Shown piece after piece: positions 43,632 to 53,291 of a stretch of DNA of 64,000 nt. The DNA lies in NCBI RefSeq assembly GCF_001514235.1, contig NZ_KQ948941.1:91777-155776 (forward strand), given 5' to 3'. The translations under genes and the position numbers were made by a program. Position 1 is the first letter of the stretch. The number at the start of each line of letters is the position of its first letter. Source of the DNA: Streptomyces caeruleatus (GTDB lineage: Bacteria > Actinomycetota > Actinomycetes > Streptomycetales > Streptomycetaceae). The notes below the pieces were generated by a model. That model did not search any database. It was given only the letters and a program-made list of their open reading frames with translations, and was not told where the DNA came from.

Positions 43632-43990
43632 GGGGCGGGCTCCGGCCCCGGGAAGAGGGCGCGGACGCGGCGCGCGTCCGGGACGACGAAGACGCCGTCG
43701 GCCGTGACGAGGTGCGTGTCCGGGTCCGCCTCGGTGGCGGTCGACCCGGTCACCTGGACCTTGCGGGCGTCCGGGCCGGTGACGTCGGTGACGCGGGCGA
43801 GGATCCGCAGCGGTGTCTCCAGCGGGACCGGACCGTGGTAGCCATTCCGAGCCGGACGGTCAGGCCCGCCCTTCCGGCCGCCGCGCAGGCCCGGCCCATG
43901 AGCTCGTCCAGAAGCATGGCGCTCATGCCGCCGTGGCCGTAGCCGGGCGGGCCCTCGTGGGCGATGTACGCCGTTGTCCTCCAGCCGGTT
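43625..43990 (-). pseudogene. PaaI-like hot-dog thioesterase, frameshifted and 5'-truncated
   Basis: One frame gives AYIAHEGPPGYGHGGMSAMLLDELMGRACAAAG, the typical thioesterase active-site helix. About 43850 the homology changes frame to GYHGPVPLETPLRILARVTDV and continues to ADGVFVVPDARRVRALFP. One indel therefore splits the gene. Its N-terminus is missing: upstream sequence belongs to a kinase sensor domain. No functional product is expected. Confidence 0.75.
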
Positions 43991-44749
43991 GTCGCGGGTG
44001 AACGTCAGCTGGACGAAGGCATGGTCGCCGTCCGGGCTCGACCAGTCGCAGGCCCAGTCGGCGAAACCGTGGTCCGACGGGCGGCTCCGCAGGCCCGGCA
44101 CCCGGGCGAGCGCGGTGCTGTCGAGCAGTTCGCAGGCGTCGAGTCGGGCGAGGGAGCTGGCGGCTCAGGACGAGGAGCGCCGGGGCACCGGGCCCCGGTC
44201 CAGGACGGTGACCGCGTAGTCGGTGGCGGCGTCGGCGAGGGCACAGGGGTCGGGCGCGCCGGCGTCCCTTCTCGACCCGATGACCACGATCCCCCGGCGG
44301 TCGGCGGTCGCGATGTAGCGCTCGCAGTCGTCGCCGTCCCGCGTCATGCTCGCGACCTCGACGTCGCCGGCCCGCCGAACGGCCACGCCGCCGTCGAACT
44401 CCCTGGCCGCACTGGAGAAGTTGACCTCGACACCCGCGAGCTCGTCGCCCCCGTCGCTCAGCACCAGTACGTCACAGCGGTCCAACTCGCCGTAGTCCGG
44501 GTCGAGTTCGGTGTCGCCGAAACGGCCGAGCGAGGTGGCGTCGAGGAGCTTGCAGGGGTCGGCCGTGCGGACGTCGCCGATGGCGCCGGCGTGCAGGGTG
44601 GCCGTGGGCATGGCGTCGGGCGCCGGGCCCTTGCCGTCGCCGCCCGACATCAGGGCGACGACCCCGGCCGTGACCAGGGCCGCCGCCGCGGACAGCGCCG
44701 CCGCCCCGATCGCCAGGGGGCGCCCCCGACGCCGTACGGCATGCGGCAT
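43990..44749 (-). pseudogene. Broken sensor domain of the serine/threonine kinase
   Basis: A membrane helix (GAAALSAAAALVTAGVVALMSGG) is followed by a repeat beginning ADPCKLLDATSLGRFG and running to a stop at 44165. The second, similar repeat unit (CELLDSTALARVPGLRSRPSDHGFADWACDW to FTRDN) continues in another frame down to about 43990, where thioesterase sequence takes over. The upstream kinase frame also differs, so two frameshifts and one deletion junction have damaged what should be the extracellular half of one protein. Confidence 0.68.
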
Positions 44750-45674
44750 GCGGCAGCCGCAGGGTGAGTGAGGCGAGGGGCAGGGTGTGGGTGTGGGAGG
44801 CCTGGTCGCGCAGCTTGCCCTGGACCTCGGGGGGCGGCGGCGCGGCCCGCGTCAGCAGCCGGTGCGCCTCGGCGGCGTCGGGGCGGCGCCGGGCGTCCGG
44901 CTCCAGCAGCGCGGTCAGCGGGGCGGTCAGCCGGCCGGCCCGCTCGGCGGGTTCGAGGTGCCCCTGGAGGGCGCGGGCGACGTAGGCCATCGGGTGGTCG
45001 ACCTTGCCGTACGGCGAGTGTCCCTCGACCGACGCGAACAGGCTGGCGCCGAGGGAGAACACGTCGGCCTTCTCGCCGGCGGACCGGCCCTTGACCAGCT
45101 CGGGCGCGAGGTACTTGGGCTTGCCCCGCACCACGCCCGTGGTGTGCGTCTGGGTGACGTCGCTCCACAGCGCCCGGGCGATGCCGAAGTCGGTCAGCCG
45201 GGCCACCCCGTCCTCGGTGACCAGGATGTTCTCCGGCGTGACGTCGCCGTGCACGACGCCCAGGGCGTGCGACTTCGCCAGCGCGGCCGCGATCTGGCAG
45301 CCGACGGACCCGGCGTCCTCGGGCGGGAGGGTGCCACCGCTGTCGTCGGCGAGCTGGGCGAGGCTGCGGGAGGGGACGTACTCCATGACGATCCAGCAGG
45401 TGGCCTCGCCGCCGGTGCCGTCGTCCGGCTCCTCCACGAAGTCGAACACCGGCACGATGTTCGGGTGGTGCAGCCGGGCGGCGTACTGCGCCTCCTTCCG
45501 CAGTCTCCTGGCGGCCTGCCCGTCGTCCGGGCGCGCGCACTTGACCGCGACGATCCGCCGCAGCGTCTCGTCCCAGGCCTGCCACACGACGCCCATCCCG
45601 CCTCTGCCGACGGGTTCCCTGAGGAGGTAGCGGCCGGCGACCTCGTGCCCGGCCTGTAGCGTCAAAACGGTCAC
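44472..45674 (-). CDS. Serine/threonine protein kinase domain (sensor part out of frame)
   Basis: Hanks-type kinase: Gly loop GRGGMGVVW at residues 23-31, ATP lysine K45, catalytic loop VVHGDVTPENI with D144 and N149, DFG at 162-164, and APELVKG. HGD instead of HRD makes it a non-RD kinase, so activation-loop phosphorylation may not be needed. After about residue 300 the frame leaves the family and gives Arg/His/Pro-rich sequence; the membrane helix and sensor continue in another frame from 44749. As written the protein would be a soluble kinase with a nonsense tail. GTG at 45674. Confidence 0.78.
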   Translation of the reverse strand: MTVLTLQAGHEVAGRYLLREPVGRGGMGVVWQAWDETLRRIVAVKCARPDDGQAARRLRKEAQYAARLHHPNIVPVFDFVEEPDDGTGGEATCWIVMEYVPSRSLAQLADDSGGTLPPEDAGSVGCQIAAALAKSHALGVVHGDVTPENILVTEDGVARLTDFGIARALWSDVTQTHTTGVVRGKPKYLAPELVKGRSAGEKADVFSLGASLFASVEGHSPYGKVDHPMAYVARALQGHLEPAERAGRLTAPLTALLEPDARRRPDAAEAHRLLTRAAPPPPEVQGKLRDQASHTHTLPLASLTLRLPHAACRTASGAPPGDRGGGAVRGGGPGHGRGRRPDVGRRRQGPGARRHAHGHPARRRHRRRPHGRPLQAPRRHLARPFRRHRTRPGLRRVGPL

Positions 45675-45725
45675 GGAGTGTACGGAGCAGGTGCCTCAAC
45701 GGTGACCGTTTTCCCAGGACTTCAG

Positions 45726-45758
45726 GCGGACGGACAGCGGACGGACAGCGGACGGACA
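45726..45758. repeat. 11-bp tandem repeat, three copies
   Basis: GCGGACGGACA is repeated three times without spacers 52 bp upstream of the kinase start, in the 240-bp gap before the Trypco1 gene. Confidence 0.85.
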
Positions 45759-45914
45759 CAGGAACCCTTCAGGGCTCAAGGAATCGTGGCCTGATCCGGC
45801 TCGCCCGGCACGGAACCCCTCCGGCCTCACGAACATCGCACGTACCATCGTGCGAGACCACTCGAGAAGGCGCCGGGCCGGAGGCCGCCCGGGGCGGGGG
45901 ACGGGGGCAGGGAC

Positions 45915-46373
45915 GTGGACGGGATTGTGCGTGTGCCCCTGGAGGGCGGGGGCTCGGTTCTCTTCGAGGGCGTGGCGGCCGTACCGGGCGGGCCGGTGAA
46001 GGCCGGGCGCCTCAGTGACGCCGTCGGGGAACTCCCCTCGACTCTCCAGACGACGCTCGTCCCGGTGCGGGACGCGGCCCGGGCGATGCTGACCCAGTTG
46101 CGCCAGGCCGGACCCGACGAGATCGAGGTCGAGTTCGGCGTGAACCTCGCGGCGCAGGCCGGGGCGGTCATCACCAAGGCGGAGACGGGGTGCCACGTGA
46201 CCGTCCGCATGCTGTGGCGCCGCGACGAGTCGCCGGGCGGCGGCCACGCACCTGACGGCAGCCCGGACGCCACCCGCGCCGACACCCCGAATGCCCCGGA
46301 TTCCCCGAATGCCCCGGATTCCCCGGACGCCAACCACCTTCCCCCGCGCGGCGATTCGTCCCCCCGCGCCTGA
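45915..46373 (+). CDS. Trypco1 (CU044_2847 family) protein
   Basis: 152 residues. The first 105 form the trypsin-co-occurring domain 1: IVRVPLEGGGSVLFEGV, then LPSTLQTTLVPVRDAARAMLTQLRQAGPDEIEVEFGVNLAAQAGAVITKAETGCHVTVRMLWRR. The tail holds a short repeat (PNAPDSPNAPDSP, an 18-bp DNA unit in two copies) and is probably disordered. GTG at 45915. Its TGA overlaps the ATG of the trypsin/NTPase gene, so the pair is co-translated. Known for the family: it co-occurs with trypsin-like and NTPase conflict proteins and likely works as a partner or substrate. Confidence 0.85.
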   Translation: MDGIVRVPLEGGGSVLFEGVAAVPGGPVKAGRLSDAVGELPSTLQTTLVPVRDAARAMLTQLRQAGPDEIEVEFGVNLAAQAGAVITKAETGCHVTVRMLWRRDESPGGGHAPDGSPDATRADTPNAPDSPNAPDSPDANHLPPRGDSSPRA

Positions 46374-49300
46374 TGACCCCGCCGTTACAGGCGTCGGTCG
46401 CCCAGGTGCTCGGGAGCGACGACACCGTGGTCGGAGCCGGTTTCCTGCTGGCCGAGGACCTCTTGGCGACCTGCGCCCACGTCGTGCTGCAGGCCGGGGC
46501 GGGCCCCGGTGAAGAGCTGACCGTCGTCTTCCCGCATGCCGATGGCAAGCCGCGGTTGACCGGCCGGGTGCTGTCCGAGGCCTGGCGGGCGCGCGAGGCC
46601 GAGGACATCGCCGTGGTGCGGTTCGACGGGCCGGTCGGTGACGTCCCGGTCCTGCCGCTGGGCTTCTCCGAAGGCTGCCGCGGACACAAGGTGCGGTCTT
46701 TCGGGTTCCCCCGGCAGGCGCCGCCCGGTGGGCACTTCGGCACCGGCGTCGCGGGCGCCGTCCTCGACCATGACGCATCGGGACCCGTCCTGCAGCTGAG
46801 CGACGCCAACGATCTGACGACGGGCTTCAGCGGCGGCCCGGTCGTGGACGACTTCACCGAGCACGTGGTCGGCATGGTCACCTCCATCGTCGTACCTGAT
46901 GAACACGACCGCGGTCAGAACATCGCGTACGCGACCGCCGTGCAGGCGCTCCGCAAAGCCTGGCCGGAGCTCGGGCACAGCCCCGAGTGTCCGTATCCGG
47001 GCCTCCTTGAGCCCTACGGCCGGGAGCACGCGGCCTGGTTCCACGGCCGGGAGCGGGCGGTGAGCCTTGTGCTGGCAGCGCTGGCCGAGCAGACCGGCCG
47101 GGGCAGCGGGGTTCTACTGCTGGGGCCGTCGGGGTCCGGGAAGTCGTCGCTCGTGCGGGCCGGTGTGCTGCCCGCGTTGGAAGACGTAGGCGTGCCCGGC
47201 AGCGACCGCTGGCTGCCCGTGGTCGTCCGCCCCGGCTCTGACCTCATGGCCGAACTGGACGCCGGCCCCCTGCCCGGGACACGCGAGCACGGCCTGGCCG
47301 GCGCTGTAGGCAGTCGGCTGGACGACGACCCCGACCATGACCGGATCCTGCTCGTCGTCGACCAGTTCGAGGAGTTGCTGTTCGGCGACCCGGCCGTCGT
47401 CGAGCCGCTCACGGAGGCGATCGGCACGGTTCCCCGGCTGACCGTACTGCTGGTCCTGCGGGACGACTTCTACCCCCGGCTGGCCGCCTCGGCCCCCGCC
47501 CTGCTGGAGAAGCTGCGGCACGGCCTGGTCAACATGCCCGCCACGCTCGACCGCAAGGAACTGGAGGCCATCGTCACCCGGCCGGCCGCAGCCGTCGGCG
47601 CCCGCTTCGAGTACGGCCTGCCAGAGCTGATCGTGGCCGCCCTCCTCACGGATTCCACGGCGCCCGTGACCCTGCTGCCCGCCCTCCAACTCGCCATGAA
47701 CAGGCTGTGGGAGCGCCTGGACCCCACCGGCTGCCTGACCTACAAGGCACACCACGACATCGGGAGGGTCACCGGCGCGCTGGGGATGTGGTGTCAGGAC
47801 GCCGTCGAGAAGCTGCCGCCCGACCAAAGGCCCGTCGCCGAGAAGCTGCTGACGGCCCTCGTCCGCCCGGCCGACGACGAGCGCCAAGTCCCCGCCGTAC
47901 GGCAGCGCGTCCCGCTGGACGTGCTACGCGAGATGGAGGCCGACGCCGACGAGGTGCTGGCCGAGCTGATCCGGAGCCGGATCGTCATCATCGGGATGCG
48001 GCGCCGCCCAGGGCGGCCCGACGACGAGGAACCCGTCGCGGAACTGATTCACGACGTCCTGATCCGCGCCTGGCCGGCCCTGAACGACTGGGTCGCCCGT
48101 GACCACCGTTTCCACGACTGGCTCCGACGTGCCGACGAGCGCCGCGTCCAGTGGGACGAGCTACACCACCCCGACGACCTGCTGCACGGCTCCGATCTGG
48201 CGGATGGCCTGCGGTGGGCGGCCAGAGAGCGGCTTCCCCGGCACACGGCGGAGTACGTCCAGGCCAGCGAGGCCCACCACAAGGCGCGCGAGGCGCACCG
48301 CAAGGCGCGGCAGCAGCGGGCGCGAAGGCTCAACGTCATCCTCGCGGTCCTGCTGGGACTGGTCCTCGTCGCGGCCTCGGTGGCCTTCCATCAACGGCAG
48401 CAGGCCCTGGAGGCCAAGCAACTGGCCGAATCACGCCAACTCCTCACCCAGTCCCGTACGTTGCTCTCGCAACCCGAGCTCGCGGCTCTGCTCGCCGTAC
48501 AGGCCTACCGAACCTGGCCCACCCCCGAGAGCCGTGCGGCCCTCTACGCGGCCTCGGACCTGCCGCTGGTCCGGCGACTGGAGGGCGCGGGCGGGCCCAT
48601 GGCGCTGAGCCGGGACGGCCGGACGCTGGCCACGGCGAGCGGCAAGGACGGCGACGAGGTCCGGCTGTGGAACCTGGTGTCGCGCGCACAGCGCACCCTG
48701 CGCATCGGAGCCGGCCGGGAGGACGCCGCGCATGACGGGAGCGGGTACCGGGCGACGGCCGTGGCGTTCGACGACAGCGGCGGGACCCTGGCGGTCGGAG
48801 AAGCCGACCGCGTGCGTCTCCTGGACGTGCGCGACGGTCACCAGAAGCTCTCGATCACCCTCGGCTCCGGTGCGTCACCGCGCGAGATACGTTTCACCGC
48901 CGACGACACGCTGACGACCGTCGACGGAGACGGTCTCGCCGTCACCTGGAGCCTGAAGACCCGTAAGCCCCTCGACCGCGTCTCGGCCACGGTGCCCGGT
49001 AAGCGGCCGCCGACGGACGATCTCGTCCTGACCGTCACTCCCGACGGGCGGAAAGTGGCGGCGAGTTCGCCCGGGCGGGGTGTGGTGGTGCTGGACCGGA
49101 CGACGGGCAGGAAACGGACGATCGCCGACCAGCACGACGATCCCGTTCGGTCGGTGGCGCTCACCGAGGACGGCGACACCCTGGCGACCGGTGGCGAGTC
49201 GGGCCGGATACGCCTGATCGACGTGCGGACCGGCAAGGTCACGGCCACCTTGCGGGGGCCGTCCGCAACGGTCCGCGCGCTGGCCTTCGCCCCGGCGGGC

Positions 49301-50497
49301 GACACACTCGCGGCCCTCACCGACGACCGGGCCGTCAAGCTGTGGGACGTACCCCACCGCAGGCTCCGCACCTCCTTCGCCAGCGGTCACGCCCGCTCGG
49401 ACCACTACCGCGTCGCCTTCCGCCCGGACGGCCGCACGGTGGTGACGAGCGACTACTCCGAGGTCCGGGTGTGGAACCTGGACCAACTCCAGCCGTACGC
49501 ACGTGTGAAGCGGTCCGGGCAACTGGGCGGCCCCGCCCTCGGCCTGGCCTTCAGCCCCGACGGAGCCGACCTGCTCGGTGTCGGTACGAAGGAGGCGCAG
49601 GTGTGGGACGCGGGAACGGGCGACGTCCGTGTCAGCTACTCCGGCACTCACGCCTTGCGCGCAACCGCCGCCTACGACCGCGAGGGCCGCCCGCTGACCG
49701 TCGTCGACGACGAGGACGGTTGGGCGGTGCGGGACATCGCCACCCGCAAGGCGCTGCCCGCCCGCGGTCCGGGCACGTCCGAGCAGCGCGGGGTGCGTGA
49801 GGCGGCCCTGAGTCCGGACGGCAGCACCGTGGCGCTCCGGCGCGGCAACGACCTGTCGGTGCGCGACACGGCCACGGGCGTGCTCAGGTCGTCGCCCCGG
49901 CTCGGCGAGGGCGACCGGCAGTTCGACAGTCTGCTGCTCTCCCGGAACGGAACCACTCTGGCCGCGCGGAACAGCGGCACGGTGGTGGTGTGGGACACCG
50001 CCACCGGGGACCTGCGAACGAGCCTTGAGGCACCGGACGGCACAGCGCCGATCAAGCCGTTGGCGTTCTCCGAGGACGGGAGTGTCCTGGTCACCGGCGG
50101 CGACGGTCCACTGCGGTTGTGGGACACGGTCTCGGGACGCCTGGACGCGACGCTGGAGGGCAGTGACGGTGTGACAGCGGCCGCCTACTCCCCCGACGGC
50201 CGCTTCCTCGCGACCGGCGGCCGCTCCGGGTCGGTACGCCTGTGGGAGACGGCCACCAACCGCAGTCGGCGGGTCCTCACCGGTGCGCCCGGCCCGGTGG
50301 CCTCCGTGGCCTTCGCTCCCGACGGCGGCCGGCTGGCGGTCGGCAGCGAGGACGCCGGTGTGGAGCTGTGGCGGCTCTCCCTGCCGGACCCGGAGGAGGC
50401 CGTCGAGCGGATCTGCTGGGCCGTGGGCCGCGACTTCACGCAGAAGGAGCGAGCCGAGTACCTCCCGGACCCCGGCAGCCCTCCCCCCTGCACATGA
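46373..50497 (+). CDS. Trypsin-like protease / nSTAND1 NTPase / WD40 repeat protein
   Basis: 1374 residues. Domains: trypsin-like serine protease with H36, D78 and S153 (CAHVV, EDIAVV, GFSGGPV); nSTAND NTPase starting CPYPGLLEPYGREHAAWFHGRE near residue 205 with Walker A GPSGSGKSS near 251 and Walker B LLVVDQFEELL near 326, then a winged-helix region; a membrane helix LNVILAVLLGLVLVAASVAF near 653; an LLTQSR..LAALLAVQAYRTWPTPESRAALYAA segment; and WD40 repeats from about 745 to 1345. I count 14 blade ends (VRLWN, VRLLDV ... VELWRL), enough for two seven-blade propellers. Likely role: sensing by WD40, NTP-driven assembly, and proteolysis as output. All catalytic residues are present. Confidence 0.92.
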   Translation: MTPPLQASVAQVLGSDDTVVGAGFLLAEDLLATCAHVVLQAGAGPGEELTVVFPHADGKPRLTGRVLSEAWRAREAEDIAVVRFDGPVGDVPVLPLGFSEGCRGHKVRSFGFPRQAPPGGHFGTGVAGAVLDHDASGPVLQLSDANDLTTGFSGGPVVDDFTEHVVGMVTSIVVPDEHDRGQNIAYATAVQALRKAWPELGHSPECPYPGLLEPYGREHAAWFHGRERAVSLVLAALAEQTGRGSGVLLLGPSGSGKSSLVRAGVLPALEDVGVPGSDRWLPVVVRPGSDLMAELDAGPLPGTREHGLAGAVGSRLDDDPDHDRILLVVDQFEELLFGDPAVVEPLTEAIGTVPRLTVLLVLRDDFYPRLAASAPALLEKLRHGLVNMPATLDRKELEAIVTRPAAAVGARFEYGLPELIVAALLTDSTAPVTLLPALQLAMNRLWERLDPTGCLTYKAHHDIGRVTGALGMWCQDAVEKLPPDQRPVAEKLLTALVRPADDERQVPAVRQRVPLDVLREMEADADEVLAELIRSRIVIIGMRRRPGRPDDEEPVAELIHDVLIRAWPALNDWVARDHRFHDWLRRADERRVQWDELHHPDDLLHGSDLADGLRWAARERLPRHTAEYVQASEAHHKAREAHRKARQQRARRLNVILAVLLGLVLVAASVAFHQRQQALEAKQLAESRQLLTQSRTLLSQPELAALLAVQAYRTWPTPESRAALYAASDLPLVRRLEGAGGPMALSRDGRTLATASGKDGDEVRLWNLVSRAQRTLRIGAGREDAAHDGSGYRATAVAFDDSGGTLAVGEADRVRLLDVRDGHQKLSITLGSGASPREIRFTADDTLTTVDGDGLAVTWSLKTRKPLDRVSATVPGKRPPTDDLVLTVTPDGRKVAASSPGRGVVVLDRTTGRKRTIADQHDDPVRSVALTEDGDTLATGGESGRIRLIDVRTGKVTATLRGPSATVRALAFAPAGDTLAALTDDRAVKLWDVPHRRLRTSFASGHARSDHYRVAFRPDGRTVVTSDYSEVRVWNLDQLQPYARVKRSGQLGGPALGLAFSPDGADLLGVGTKEAQVWDAGTGDVRVSYSGTHALRATAAYDREGRPLTVVDDEDGWAVRDIATRKALPARGPGTSEQRGVREAALSPDGSTVALRRGNDLSVRDTATGVLRSSPRLGEGDRQFDSLLLSRNGTTLAARNSGTVVVWDTATGDLRTSLEAPDGTAPIKPLAFSEDGSVLVTGGDGPLRLWDTVSGRLDATLEGSDGVTAAAYSPDGRFLATGGRSGSVRLWETATNRSRRVLTGAPGPVASVAFAPDGGRLAVGSEDAGVELWRLSLPDPEEAVERICWAVGRDFTQKERAEYLPDPGSPPPCT

Positions 50498-50504
50498 CGC
50501 CCCG

Positions 50505-51770
50505 TCACTTCACCCCGACCGTCCGCAGCACGGTCACCGCCAACGTCCGTGCCGCCTGCACCACTTCGGCGACCGCCACCCGCTCCCGCTCGCTGTGCGC
50601 CACCCGGATGTCCCCCGGCCCGAACTGCACGGTCGGGATCCCCTCCCCGGCGTACAGCCGCAGATCGCTCCCGTACGGCGCCCCGCACTCCCGCAGCCCC
50701 GCCGCTCCCCCGGCGTCGGCATGGGCGACCCGGATCACCTCGGGCAGCGGATGCCCCTGCGGCAGCCGCCCGCTGGCGAACCGCCCGCCCGGCCAGGTCA
50801 CGCTCGCCCGATGCGCCCGCAGCCAGGGGTCGTCGTCGCAGGCCTCGGCGACGCACCGCTCGAAGGCAGCCCGCGCCTCGGCCGGATCCTCGCCGAGCCG
50901 CACCCCCAGCCGCCCCTCCGCGACCAGCACGTCGGGCACGCTGCTCGCCCAGTCGCCGGCCCGTACGGTCCCCACGGACAGGGCGTACGGGATCGGGTGC
51001 TCGGCCATCAGGGGATGGACGTCCCGGTTCCGCTCGGCCTCCAGCCGGGCCAGCGCCCGGTGCAGCGGCAGATACGCGTCGACCGCGCTCACGCCCTGGT
51101 CGCGTGCGCTGCCGTGCGCCGCCTTGCCGGGCACGGTGATCCGGAAGGTCAGCGCGCCGGCGTTCGCGGTGACGAGGGCGCCCGCCGTGGGCTCGGCGAT
51201 GACGCAGACGTCTCCGCGGTGCCCGCGCCGCAGCGTGCCGAAGGCGCCGAGGCCGCCGTCCTCCTCCCCCACGACGAAGTGGACACCGACCCGGCCGCGC
51301 AGCCGCACCCCGGCGGCCCGTATCGCCGCGAGCGCGGCGAGGTGGGCCACCAGACCGGCCTTCATGTCGCAGGCGCCCCGGCCGTGCACGACGTCCCCGG
51401 TCACGCGGGGCACGAACGGATCGCCGGCCCACGCGGCCGGATCCCCGGGCGGTACGACGTCGACATGGCCCTGCAGAACGAAGGTGGGCCCGTCGCCGCC
51501 GTCCTCCGTCACGCCGACCAGCCCCCACGCCTCCGCGCGCTCGGCCTCCGCGCCGGGGAAGCCGGGGTCGGCGCGCAGCGCGTCCAGGTCCATGGACCAC
51601 AGGTCGACGTCCAGCCCGAGCCGCTCCAGCCGCCCCGCCAGCAGATGCTGGAGCTCCGACTCGGCGGCACTCCCGGTCACACTCGGCACCGAGATCAACT
51701 CCAGCAGCGTCCGCCCGATCCCGGCCTCGTCGATCCCCGCCAGGACAGCGCCCTCCACGTCACTCAACAC
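50505..51770 (-). CDS. M20-family metallopeptidase (ArgE/DapE/CPG2-like)
   Basis: 421 residues. Seen: first zinc motif QGHVDVVPPGD (H102, D104), HGRGACDMKAGLVAH with the bridging Asp, GEEDGGLGAFG with the catalytic Glu, and a dimerisation domain containing NAGALTFRITVPGKAAHGS. Substrates in the family range from N-acyl amino acids to dipeptides and cannot be specified. GTG at 51770 with GGGAGG about nine bases upstream. Confidence 0.88.
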   Translation of the reverse strand: MLSDVEGAVLAGIDEAGIGRTLLELISVPSVTGSAAESELQHLLAGRLERLGLDVDLWSMDLDALRADPGFPGAEAERAEAWGLVGVTEDGGDGPTFVLQGHVDVVPPGDPAAWAGDPFVPRVTGDVVHGRGACDMKAGLVAHLAALAAIRAAGVRLRGRVGVHFVVGEEDGGLGAFGTLRRGHRGDVCVIAEPTAGALVTANAGALTFRITVPGKAAHGSARDQGVSAVDAYLPLHRALARLEAERNRDVHPLMAEHPIPYALSVGTVRAGDWASSVPDVLVAEGRLGVRLGEDPAEARAAFERCVAEACDDDPWLRAHRASVTWPGGRFASGRLPQGHPLPEVIRVAHADAGGAAGLRECGAPYGSDLRLYAGEGIPTVQFGPGDIRVAHSERERVAVAEVVQAARTLAVTVLRTVGVK

Positions 51771-51869
51771 GCCGACGTACCTCCCCTCGCCCGAGCCGCC
51801 GCGCGGCTCCCGAACAGAGTCGCCCCTACCCAGGGGGAACCGGCGGCGAAGCCGCTCAGCCGGAACGGT

Positions 51870-53291
51870 TCAGGCCGAGCCGCCCACCGTGAACCCGATC
51901 GCCGTGCCGCCGCCCTCCCGGCGGAAGGCGAACGGCGCCCCGCCGTGCGACAGCGCGACCTCCCGCACGATGGACAGCCCCAGCCCCGACCCGGGCAGCG
52001 ACCGGGCGTCGGCGGCGCGGTAGAAGCGGTCGAAGACGCGGATCAGGTCGTCCTCGGCGATGCCCGGTCCCCGGTCGAGGACCTCGACGCGCACGGTCCC
52101 GGGGCGGGCGGGCCCGGCGATGTTGATCTCGATGGGGGTGATGCCGTCGCGGTCGAACTTCGCGGCGTTCTCGACGAGGTTGGTCACCGCGCGCTGGAGC
52201 ATGGCGGGCCGCCCCTCCGTCGTGGTGTCGCCGCTCGCGCGGACCACGATCCGCCGTCCGGTGCGCCGTCGCGCGAGGCCCGCGACGTCCTCGGCGATGT
52301 CGGCGAGGTCCACCCGCTGGGCCGGCTCGGTGTCGGACTGTCCGGCGGCCAGGTCGACCAGCTCGTTGACGAGGTCGGTGAGTTCGCGGGCCTCCTGACC
52401 GAGGTCGGCGACCAGTTCCTCGCGGGTGGCGGGCGGCAGCTCGTCGATGCGGCGCAGGAGGGAGATGTTCGTCCGCAGGGAGGTGAGCGGCGTACGGAGT
52501 TCGTGGCCCGCGTCCTGCACCAGCCGCCGCTGGTCCTCCTCCGACTGGGCGAGCCGGCCCAGCATGCGGTCGAAGGCCCGGCCGAGGCGGCCGACCTCGT
52601 CGTATCCGGTGACCGGTACCTGGATGCCGAGGCGGCGGGTGCGGGCGACGTCCTCGGCGGCGGAGGTGAGGACGACCAGGCGGCGGGTGATGCGCCGGGC
52701 CAGCCACCAGCCGAAGAGACCGGCCAGGGTGACCACCGCCGCCATCAGGAGCAGTGTGCGCTGCTGGAGCGCCCGCAGCAGGTCCTCGGTGTCGCTGAAC
52801 TCCTGGGCCACCTGCACCGCGCCCCGCCCGCCGCCGAGCGCGACGGTCGCGATGCGGTAGACGTCGCTGTCGACGCCGACGTCCTTGTGCTGGACCATCC
52901 GCCCGGCCGTGCCGTCGGCCGCGATCCGCCGGTCGGCGGTGGTGACCGGCAGCCCCGGCCGGCCCGGGTCGACGACGGCGCCGTCCGGGCCCAGCACCTG
53001 GACGTCGGTACGGGCGGGCCGTACGAGGTCGTGGCCCGGGGCGGAGGAGGAGAAGTCCTGCGGGTTCATCGACCGCTGCCGCACCTCGCCCCGCAGGTCC
53101 TGCACGACCTCGTCGAACACGGTCTCCTGGTCCACCCGCAGCAGCCGGGCGGCGGCGGTGTAGGACAGCAGCCCGACCAGGACCGTGACCACGGCGGTCA
53201 CGGTCGCGAAGGACACGGCGAAGGTGGTGCCGAGCCCCGATCTGCGGCGCCCGGTCAGCAGCCGCCCGAGCCGGCGCCGGGCCGCGCCCAC
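51870..53291 (-). CDS. Sensor histidine kinase (HAMP, HisKA, HATPase; MprB-like)
   Basis: 473 residues: two membrane helices (near residues 23-45 and 180-200) bounding an extracellular sensor, a HAMP domain, phospho-acceptor H in DAGHELRTPLTSL, N-box NLVENAAKF, G1 DRGPGI and G2 GSGLGLSIV. It phosphorylates the adjacent OmpR-type regulator. The GTG at 53291 follows the regulator's TGA directly and GGGAGGAC lies just upstream. The signal sensed is unknown. Confidence 0.93.
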   Translation of the reverse strand: MGAARRRLGRLLTGRRRSGLGTTFAVSFATVTAVVTVLVGLLSYTAAARLLRVDQETVFDEVVQDLRGEVRQRSMNPQDFSSSAPGHDLVRPARTDVQVLGPDGAVVDPGRPGLPVTTADRRIAADGTAGRMVQHKDVGVDSDVYRIATVALGGGRGAVQVAQEFSDTEDLLRALQQRTLLLMAAVVTLAGLFGWWLARRITRRLVVLTSAAEDVARTRRLGIQVPVTGYDEVGRLGRAFDRMLGRLAQSEEDQRRLVQDAGHELRTPLTSLRTNISLLRRIDELPPATREELVADLGQEARELTDLVNELVDLAAGQSDTEPAQRVDLADIAEDVAGLARRRTGRRIVVRASGDTTTEGRPAMLQRAVTNLVENAAKFDRDGITPIEINIAGPARPGTVRVEVLDRGPGIAEDDLIRVFDRFYRAADARSLPGSGLGLSIVREVALSHGGAPFAFRREGGGTAIGFTVGGSA

